DNA of 19,609 nucleotides, from the NCBI GenBank assembly GCA_905198475.1, contig CAJKCQ010000041.1:1-19609 (forward strand), read 5' to 3'. Below the pieces are notes generated by a model. It was not told where the DNA came from and made no database searches. It saw only the letters and a list, made by a program, of their open reading frames with translations. Below are positions 13,538 through 19,609 of this stretch, piece by piece (position 1 is the first letter of the stretch; every line of letters starts with the position of its first letter). The DNA comes from an uncultured Sutterella sp. Its GTDB lineage: Bacteria > Pseudomonadota > Gammaproteobacteria > Burkholderiales > Burkholderiaceae_F. The position numbers and the translations under genes are program-made.

Positions 13538-14638
13538 ATGCGCACCGCCCCTCTGAAGCCCCTTCTTCTCTCCTCCGCTCTTGCTCTTCTTCTTGCCGCC
13601 GGCCTTCCCGCCGCCGCGGAGCCCGCCGCGCCCGCAGCGGCGACCGAGCAGCCTGAAGCCGTCGAATACGAGCTCGACACGGCCACCTTCCACATGGGCA
13701 CGCTCGTGAAGGCAAAGGTCTACGGCAGCACGCAGGAGGAGACGAAGCGCTTCGCCGAGCTCGTTGAATCCGAGGTCGTCCGCTTCGACGACATGATGAG
13801 CGTGCACAAGGCGACGCCCCTGAACGAAGTCAACCGCCGTGCGGGCGAGTGGGTTCCCGTGACGCCCGAGATCGCCGAAATGTCCAGGACGGCCTTCGAA
13901 ATCGCGGACCTCACGGGGAGCGCCTTCGAGCCGATGATCGGGCCGCTCGTGAACCTCTGGAAAATCGGCTTCGGAGGCGACAAGGTGCCCGACGAGGCCG
14001 AGATCAAAAAGACAATCGCCCTCGTGGACCACCGCCACGTAAAGATCACCGAAAAGCAGGGGCAGTGGTACATGCGGATCGCCCCGGGGCAGAACGTCGA
14101 CATGGGCGGCATCGCCAAGGGCTACATCGGACAGAAGCTCGTCGAGAAGCTCTCGACCGAAGGCGCCCGCCATGCGCTACTCGACCTCGGCGGCAACGTG
14201 GTCGCCCTCGGAGAAAAATTCCCCGGCCACCCCTGGCGCATCGGACTGCAGAGCCCCGACAAGACGCGCGGCGACTACTTCGCCGTCCTCTCGGCCGCAG
14301 ACGAAAGCGTGATCACCTCGGGCGCCTACGAGCGCAACTTCGAGAAGAACGGCCATCGCTACGGCCACATCCTGAGCCCGACCACGGGACGCCCCGTCGA
14401 GACCGACCTCGCCTCCGTCACCATCGTGGACCGCGACGGCGCACGCGCCGACGCCCTGTGCACGGCGCTCTTCGCGATGGGGTTTGAAAAGGCCGAAGCC
14501 TTTCTCATGGCGCACCCCGAAATTCACGCCGTGCTCCTGCGCGACGACCTGAAGGAGACGTTGGTCTCGGCCGCCCTGAAGCCGAAGTTCCAGGCCTTCG
14601 ACGAACACCTCGTCGTGCGCTTCCTCGAGACGAAGTAG
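13538..14638 (+). CDS. apbE: FAD:protein FMN transferase
   Basis: This enzyme transfers FMN from FAD to a threonine of periplasmic flavoproteins, using Mg2+. The 366-residue protein has an N-terminal hydrophobic signal (residues 1-27, LLLSSALALLLAAGLPAAA) without a lipobox cysteine, so it appears soluble or signal-anchored rather than a lipoprotein. Family motifs are VDMGGIAKGY (187-196), LLDLGGN (214-220), GHILSPTTGRP (276-286) and RADALCTALFAMG (303-315), the last holding the metal-binding Asp. No Shine-Dalgarno sequence is visible before the ATG. The obvious partner is the FMN-binding protein encoded just upstream, whose Thr91 is the predicted acceptor. It may also serve other flavoproteins elsewhere in the genome. 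Confidence 0.95.
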   Translation: MRTAPLKPLLLSSALALLLAAGLPAAAEPAAPAAATEQPEAVEYELDTATFHMGTLVKAKVYGSTQEETKRFAELVESEVVRFDDMMSVHKATPLNEVNRRAGEWVPVTPEIAEMSRTAFEIADLTGSAFEPMIGPLVNLWKIGFGGDKVPDEAEIKKTIALVDHRHVKITEKQGQWYMRIAPGQNVDMGGIAKGYIGQKLVEKLSTEGARHALLDLGGNVVALGEKFPGHPWRIGLQSPDKTRGDYFAVLSAADESVITSGAYERNFEKNGHRYGHILSPTTGRPVETDLASVTIVDRDGARADALCTALFAMGFEKAEAFLMAHPEIHAVLLRDDLKETLVSAALKPKFQAFDEHLVVRFLETK

Positions 14639-14703
14639 CGCTCCCGCGCAGAGGGAGAGTACGCAGAGACTCACCGAACGCTCTTCCTCTATCATCCTTC
14701 ATC

Positions 14704-14740
14704 GGCGCCGATCCTCCGTCGGGGACCGGCGCCTTTCCTT
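14704..14740 (+). terminator. Probable intrinsic terminator of apbE
   Basis: GGCGCCG (14704-14710) pairs with CGGCGCC (14727-14733). The 16-nt interior can form a further short TCC/GGA stem. TTTCCTT follows. It begins 65 nt after the apbE stop and 69 nt before dnaE. The T tract is short, so efficiency is uncertain. Confidence 0.6.
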
Positions 14741-14772
14741 CCGCCCATTCCCCGCCGCGCCCCTCCGCCCGC

Positions 14773-17700
14773 ATGTCGTCCGATCCCCGCTTCATCCATC
14801 TGCGCTTCCATTCCGAATATTCGATCACGGACGGCATCGTCCGCATCGACCCGATGATCCACGCCGTCGCGCAGTCGGGCGGCGTTGCGGTGGGCATCAG
14901 CGACCTGATGAACATCTTCGGCGGGCTGCGCTTCTACACGCATGCGCTCGCCGCAGGCATCAAGCCGATCCTCGGGTGCGACCTGCGGATCATCAACCGC
15001 AAGGACCCGGCGAAGCCCTACCGCATGGGCGTCGTGTGCATGAACCACACGGGCTACCACTCGCTCTGCGTGATCCTCACCAAGGCCTTCCTCACGAAGA
15101 ACGACGCCCAGAGAGGGCTCGTGGACCCGGCCTGGTTCGACGACGGCGGTGCCGAGGGGTTGATCGGCCTTTCGGGCGCGGCCCAAGGTGAACTGGGGCA
15201 GCTCCTTCTCGCGAAGCGTTGGGCGCCCGCCGAGGAGGCCTTGGAGCGCCTCAAGGCGCAGTTCCCCGGGCGCTTCTACATTGAGCTCCAACGCGCCGGG
15301 AGGCCTTCGGACGAGCTCGCCACCGCCCGGCTCGCGAACTTCGCGGTCGAGCATCAGATGCCCGTGGTCGCGACCCACCCGATTCAGTTCCTCAACAAGG
15401 AGGACTTCGAGGCGCACGAAGTGCGCTGCTCCATTGCCGAGGGCTACACCCTCGGCGACCCGCGCCGCTCACGGCTCTTCACCGAGGAGCAGTACTTCAA
15501 GAGCGAGGAGGAGATGTGCGCGCTCTTTGCGGACATCCCCGCCGCGCTCGAAAATTCCGTCGAGATCGCCAAGCGCTGCAACCTCGACGGCGTGCTCTCC
15601 AAGCCCCAGCTGCCGCTTTTCCCTACGCCCGACGGCATGTCGCTCGACGACTACATCGACAAGCTCGCCAAGGAGGGCCTGCAGCGCCGTCTCGAATTTC
15701 TCTACCCCGACCCGAAGGTGCTCGAGGAGAAGCGCCCCCCGTACGACAAGCGCCTTGAGTACGAGCTCGGCATCATCAAGGGGATGAAGTTCCCCGGATA
15801 CTTCCTCATCGTGCAGGACTTCATCAACTGGTCCAAGCGCAACGGCGTGCCCGTGGGGCCGGGCCGCGGCTCGGGCGCGGGCTCGCTCGTTGCCTATTCG
15901 CTCGGCATCACGGACCTCGATCCCCTGCACTTCGACCTCCTCTTCGAGCGGTTCCTCAACCCGGAACGCGTCTCGATGCCCGACTTCGACGTGGACTTCT
16001 GCCAGTACAACCGCGACCGCACGATCGAGTACGTGAAGCGCGCCTACGGCGCCGACGCGGTGAGCCAGATCGCGACCTTCGGCACCCTCGGCGCCAAGGC
16101 CGTGGTGCGCGACGTCGGCCGCGCGCTCGACGTACCGTACATGAAGACCGATGCGTTGGCGAAGCTCATTCCGATGCAGCCCGGGCGGAACATCTCGCTC
16201 GACGAGGCGATCGCCGAAGTGCCTGAATTCAAGGAGGCGATCGAGAACGACGACGAGTACCAGGAGATCATCCGCATCGCCCGGCCGCTCGAAGGCCTCA
16301 CGCGCAACCTCGGCATGCACGCCGGCGGCGTGCTGATCGCGCCGGGCAAGCTCACCGACTTCTGTCCGCTCTACAACTCGGACGGACGCCCCGAGAACAC
16401 CATCAGCCAGTACGACAAGAAGGACGTCGAGAACGTCGGCCTCGTGAAGTTCGACTTCCTCGGCCTCACGACGCTCTCGATCCTCGCCAAGGCGGTGGAG
16501 TTCATCGACAAGCTCTACCCCGAGCAGCGCTTCGAACTTGAGCGCATTCCGGTGGACGACGCCGAGACGTACGAACTCTTCCAGCAGGGCAACACCGCCG
16601 CGGTCTTCCAGTTTGAATCGGAAGGCATGCGCACGCTTCTCAAGCAGGCCAAGCCCGACCGCCTCGAAGACCTTGTCGCCTTGAACGCCCTCTACCGTCC
16701 GGGCCCGATGGACCTGATTCCGTCCTTTATCGACCGAAAGTTCGGCCGCGAGAAGGTCGAGTACCTTGACCAACGCATGGAGAGCGTGCTCAAGGAGACC
16801 TACGGCATCATGGTCTATCAGGAGCAGGTGATGCGCGTCGCGCAGGTCGTGGGCGGCTATTCGCTCGGCGGCGCCGACCTCCTGCGCCGCGCCATGGGCA
16901 AGAAGAACGTCGAGGAGATGAAGCGCCAGCGCGCCGTCTTCGTCAAGGGCGCGGGCGAGCGCGGGGTGAAGGAGTCGGTCGCCACCGAGATCTTCGACCT
17001 GATGGAGAAGTTCGCGGGCTACGGCTTCAACAAATCCCACGCGGCCGCCTACTCCTATGTCGCCTATCAGACGGCGTACCTGAAGGTTCACCACACCGCG
17101 AGCTTCTTCGCCGCCAACCTCTGCATGGTGATGGATGACGGCGACAAGATGAAGGCGCTCGTCAACGACGCCAAGGCGAACGGCGTGAACTTCCGCATCG
17201 CCGACGTCAACAAGAGCGAATGGTTCTTCTCGGTCCCGACGGAGGCGCACATCCGCTTCGGTCTCGGTGCGATCAAGGGCATGAACCGCTCGATAGTCGA
17301 TTCGATCCTGCGCACGCGCGCGGCCGAAGGCCTCTTCACGGACATCTTCGACTTCGCCAAGCGCGTGCCGGAAGTGAACCAGAAGATCTTCGAGAGCCTC
17401 ATCAAGGCGGGCGCCTTCGACTCGATCGACCCGCGCCGCGGGGTGCTGCTCGCGAACGTCTCCGACGCCATCCAGTATTCGCGCAACCTCCAGGAGCACC
17501 TCGGTCAGGACGCGCTCTTCGGCGACGAAGTCGAAAAGCCCACGCTCACGAAGCCCTCAATCGACTGGTCGCCCATCAAGGCGCTCGATGAGGAGCGCGG
17601 CGTCTACGGCTTCTGGGTGAGCGGCCACCCCTACGGCGCCCTGCAGCGCCTGATGCCCCGCCTCAAGGAGAAGCGCCTCCTCGACCTCGCCCCCTCGCAA

Positions 17701-18171
17701 ACCTCCGAGCAGGTCTGCGGCCTCGTCTCCGAGGTTCGTCAGGTGACGGGCAAGAAGGGCGTCTTCGGAATCCTGAAGCTCGACGACGGCACGGCCGCGC
17801 TCGACGTCCTCTGCTACAGCTCGATCTGGGAGCACGTGAAGGGCAAGGTCGCCGTCAACAACTTCCTCGCCGTCACCGGCAAGGTGAAGTTCGACGACTA
17901 CACGAAGCAGCTCTCCGTCATCGCCGACGGGTGCCTCTCGCTCGAGGAGTACATCGCGGCGAACGACCTGCGCCTGAGCATCACCTACGTGCCCGAGCTC
18001 TTCGAGGCGCTCACGAAGGACCTGCTCCACAACACCCAGGGCATTCCCGCTTCGATCGTCTACGCTTCGAAGGAGAAGGGCTACGCGGGACGGATCGACG
18101 TACGGCGCTTCCGCGGATCGGCCGCGAAGCTCCTGCAGCTGAGCGACATGGTCCCCCTGAGCTTGAACTGA
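14773..18171 (+). CDS. dnaE: DNA polymerase III alpha subunit
   Basis: This is the replicative polymerase catalytic subunit. The 1132-residue protein is near the E. coli length of 1160. The N-terminal PHP domain has HLRFHSEYS and GISDLMN where active PHP sites have HLHVHSEYS and LTDHGNM. The metal site is therefore degenerate and proofreading must come from a separate epsilon subunit, as in other proteobacteria. The palm has GPGRGSGAGSLVAYS and PDFDVDF (Asp404, 406, 408), with the third catalytic Asp at 561 (VKFDFLG). The fingers carry LNALYRPGPMDLIP. The beta-clamp-binding motif is QDALF (912-916), and an OB-fold domain (about 960-1060) follows. The ATG at 14773 matches the family start, although no Shine-Dalgarno sequence precedes it. 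The next glycosyltransferase gene starts 18 nt after the stop. Confidence 0.97.
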   Translation: MSSDPRFIHLRFHSEYSITDGIVRIDPMIHAVAQSGGVAVGISDLMNIFGGLRFYTHALAAGIKPILGCDLRIINRKDPAKPYRMGVVCMNHTGYHSLCVILTKAFLTKNDAQRGLVDPAWFDDGGAEGLIGLSGAAQGELGQLLLAKRWAPAEEALERLKAQFPGRFYIELQRAGRPSDELATARLANFAVEHQMPVVATHPIQFLNKEDFEAHEVRCSIAEGYTLGDPRRSRLFTEEQYFKSEEEMCALFADIPAALENSVEIAKRCNLDGVLSKPQLPLFPTPDGMSLDDYIDKLAKEGLQRRLEFLYPDPKVLEEKRPPYDKRLEYELGIIKGMKFPGYFLIVQDFINWSKRNGVPVGPGRGSGAGSLVAYSLGITDLDPLHFDLLFERFLNPERVSMPDFDVDFCQYNRDRTIEYVKRAYGADAVSQIATFGTLGAKAVVRDVGRALDVPYMKTDALAKLIPMQPGRNISLDEAIAEVPEFKEAIENDDEYQEIIRIARPLEGLTRNLGMHAGGVLIAPGKLTDFCPLYNSDGRPENTISQYDKKDVENVGLVKFDFLGLTTLSILAKAVEFIDKLYPEQRFELERIPVDDAETYELFQQGNTAAVFQFESEGMRTLLKQAKPDRLEDLVALNALYRPGPMDLIPSFIDRKFGREKVEYLDQRMESVLKETYGIMVYQEQVMRVAQVVGGYSLGGADLLRRAMGKKNVEEMKRQRAVFVKGAGERGVKESVATEIFDLMEKFAGYGFNKSHAAAYSYVAYQTAYLKVHHTASFFAANLCMVMDDGDKMKALVNDAKANGVNFRIADVNKSEWFFSVPTEAHIRFGLGAIKGMNRSIVDSILRTRAAEGLFTDIFDFAKRVPEVNQKIFESLIKAGAFDSIDPRRGVLLANVSDAIQYSRNLQEHLGQDALFGDEVEKPTLTKPSIDWSPIKALDEERGVYGFWVSGHPYGALQRLMPRLKEKRLLDLAPSQTSEQVCGLVSEVRQVTGKKGVFGILKLDDGTAALDVLCYSSIWEHVKGKVAVNNFLAVTGKVKFDDYTKQLSVIADGCLSLEEYIAANDLRLSITYVPELFEALTKDLLHNTQGIPASIVYASKEKGYAGRIDVRRFRGSAAKLLQLSDMVPLSLN

Positions 18172-18189
18172 CCTGAGGCGAGCGACATC

Positions 18190-19221
18190 ATGCGCATCGG
18201 ATTCTTCTTCCGCCCCGCCAACCCCTGCGGATGGCGCGACGCCTACGTCGCCGACCTCGTCGAAGCGGCGGCCGCGCTCGGACACGTTCCGGTCGTCTTC
18301 GCAATGGCGGAGGACGCCGCGGAACTCCCGTCCAAGACCGTCGAGACGCACGTCTACGCGCCGCCCCGGCTGCTTCCGGCGGCGCTCCGCCTGCGGCTCT
18401 TCCACAATTGGCTCGTGAAGGAAGCGCCCCGTCATACGCTCGACCTCACGATCGGCTTCGGCGCCGGAGGGCTCCCCGACATCCTCGTCATGAGGAGCGT
18501 CGAGGAGAGTCGCCTTCTCGCGGTGTGCGAGCACGCACTTCCCCTCGACCAGATCGTGATCGGCCTCGAGAAGGAGGCCTGCGCGAAGGCCTCGCGCGTA
18601 ATCGCGCTCTCCCCGCGCATCCGCGAGGAGCTCATTGCGACCTACGGTGTTCCGCCCGAGCGCATCCGGGGCGTCCGGCCGCCCTTCGAAGAACCCGCAG
18701 CGTGCTCGCTCACGCGCCGGGAGCTGCGCGACAAGTACGGCGTCCCGCAGGACCGGACCGTCTTTCTCTTTCCCTCCTTCGATGTGAAGGGGAACGGCTT
18801 CGACTTTCTGAAGCGCTACTTCACCTCGAACCCGCACGACTTCATGCTGCTCGCGGCTGGCCGTCCCGTGCCGGGGAACCGCTTCATCAAGTCCGTTCCA
18901 CGACCGGAGTACATGTCGGACCTCTACCGGCTCGCCGACTACACGATCCTCGCCGCACCCTACGATCCCGTCGGCACGATTGCCTGGGAGAGTGTCGCCT
19001 GCGGCACGCCCGTCGTCGCGGCGGAGAACATCGGCGAAGCAGAGGAACTTCCAGAAGATGTCTGCAGGACCTACAGCCCGCTGGAGATCAACTCTCTGGG
19101 ACTACTGATGGATGATTTGGCAAAGAATCCATTATCCCCGGCAAGTCAGTCTCGTATTCCTCATGAGCGAGACGAGCTCACGCTGCAAGCGCATCTGCAG
19201 ACATTAATAGCAAATAGCTGA
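18190..19221 (+). CDS. Glycosyltransferase, GT-B fold (GT4-like)
   Basis: The 343-residue protein has the two-lobed GT4 layout: MRIGFFFRPANP opens the N-lobe, RVIALSPRIREELIATYG links the lobes, and AWESVACGTPVVAAENIGEAEEL (about 265-287, key residues Glu267, Gly272, Glu284) forms the donor-sugar site of the C-lobe. It probably transfers a sugar during LPS or capsule assembly on the cytoplasmic side of the membrane. The canonical glycine pair of the N-lobe loop is altered to CGWRDAY. The ATG at 18190 follows TGAGGCG (18174-18180), and the 18-nt gap suggests co-transcription with dnaE. The last roughly 45 codons switch to AT-richer composition that continues into the next gene, hinting at a recombination joint inside the gene's end. 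Confidence 0.85.
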   Translation: MRIGFFFRPANPCGWRDAYVADLVEAAAALGHVPVVFAMAEDAAELPSKTVETHVYAPPRLLPAALRLRLFHNWLVKEAPRHTLDLTIGFGAGGLPDILVMRSVEESRLLAVCEHALPLDQIVIGLEKEACAKASRVIALSPRIREELIATYGVPPERIRGVRPPFEEPAACSLTRRELRDKYGVPQDRTVFLFPSFDVKGNGFDFLKRYFTSNPHDFMLLAAGRPVPGNRFIKSVPRPEYMSDLYRLADYTILAAPYDPVGTIAWESVACGTPVVAAENIGEAEELPEDVCRTYSPLEINSLGLLMDDLAKNPLSPASQSRIPHERDELTLQAHLQTLIANS

Positions 19222-19264
19222 ACAATTGAAGTAAGCGAGTGATTGTAATTTACTTAAATTAAAA

Positions 19265-19271
19265 CAAGGGG
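19265..19271 (+). promoter_or_regulatory. Ribosome binding site of the second glycosyltransferase
   Basis: AAGGGGG lies 7 nt before the ATG at 19279, inside an AT-rich 57-nt gap. It supports the start and shows the second gene is independently translated. Confidence 0.6.
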
Positions 19272-19278
19272 GCACGAC

Positions 19279-19578
19279 ATGCGGATCGGTTTCTTTTGCT
19301 GCACTTTTGGCAAATCTGGGGGCATGGAGACCTATGCACTGAACCTGATACAGGCCGCTATTGCACTTGGACACAAGCCCATAGTTTTCTGCATGAAGTC
19401 GGACCCTCAATTGAAGCTGCGGGAACAATGCGAAGTTGTCGAGCACAAAATCCCATCCTTTATTCCGAATAAACTTGGCGTATATCTTTTCCATCGTTGG
19501 CTGATCAGCGAGTCAGCCAAGCACAATTTAGACTTATCCATTGGCTGCTGCACTCAGGGCGAACGCAGATTTTCGTGA
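19279..19578 (+). CDS. Glycosyltransferase N-terminal fragment, paralog of the preceding gene, frameshifted at the window edge
   Basis: The 99-residue frame aligns without gaps to residues 1-94 of the preceding glycosyltransferase: MRIGFF, ALGHxPxVF, LFHxWL and LDLxIG are shared. It keeps the classical KSGGMETYALNL loop that its neighbour lost. After Gly94 the homology leaves the frame. In the frame starting at 19566, QIFV and later DSR line up exactly with DILV (97-100) and ESR (106-108) of the neighbour, so one base appears to be missing near 19564. A second one-base loss near 19602 would avoid the next TGA. Either the gene is decayed or the sequence is unreliable at this edge. The C-lobe lies outside the window. 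Base composition is clearly AT-richer than dnaE. Confidence 0.75.
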   Translation: MRIGFFCCTFGKSGGMETYALNLIQAAIALGHKPIVFCMKSDPQLKLREQCEVVEHKIPSFIPNKLGVYLFHRWLISESAKHNLDLSIGCCTQGERRFS

Positions 19579-19609
19579 ATTACGACTGGCGTGACTCACG
19601 TTCCTGAAT

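Noticed and set aside
1..19609. CRISPR array, insertion sequence or complete phage genes
   Set aside because: No regularly spaced repeats, terminal inverted repeats with a transposase, or phage structural genes are visible in either strand.

Overview
The window is about 19.6 kb of GC-rich bacterial chromosome with housekeeping genes at conserved full length. GlnS carries the N-terminal insertion familiar from Burkholderiales, the DnaE PHP site is degenerate as in other proteobacteria, and a covalent-flavin system (FMN-binding protein plus ApbE) is present. Together these suggest a betaproteobacterium, possibly a gut Sutterellaceae member. That assignment is inference from protein character, not from a database match.

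Layout. 1-258: window edge with a possible tail of a rightward gene and an AT-richer stretch. 259-435: two leftward tRNA genes, Pro(TGG) then Arg(TCT), with CCA encoded and a likely promoter at 446-475. 549-1991: argH, closed by a strong terminator. 2253-4053: a DMT/EamA permease and a family 25 glycosyltransferase. The latter collides tail to tail with rfbB (4046-5050, minus strand), the only leftward protein gene. 5153-8161: rng and sbcB, a short RNA/DNA nuclease operon. 8213-9649: an unusual tandem Asp/Glu-racemase-like protein. 9733-10653: a beta-hydroxyacid dehydrogenase. 10758-12824: glnS with a roughly 100-residue internal insertion. 13058-14638: a tiny exported FMN-binding protein and the ApbE flavin transferase predicted to modify it. 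14773-18171: dnaE. 18190 to the end: two paralogous glycosyltransferases, the second in AT-richer DNA and broken by apparent frameshifts at the window edge.

How the genes relate. The clearest functional unit is the FMN-binding protein plus ApbE: a secreted carrier with a Thr-FMN acceptor motif and its transferase, pointing to periplasmic electron transfer. GT25, rfbB and the two terminal glycosyltransferases indicate surface-polysaccharide assembly. They have lower or shifting base composition, as is common for such loci. The remainder is core metabolism and information processing, mostly single genes separated by good intrinsic terminators.

I see no CRISPR array, insertion sequence or complete prophage. 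The most notable observations are the GlnS insertion, the half-degenerate tandem racemase, the FMN-carrier/ApbE pair, the terminator-like hairpin in front of rng, and the two apparent one-base deletions in the last glycosyltransferase.
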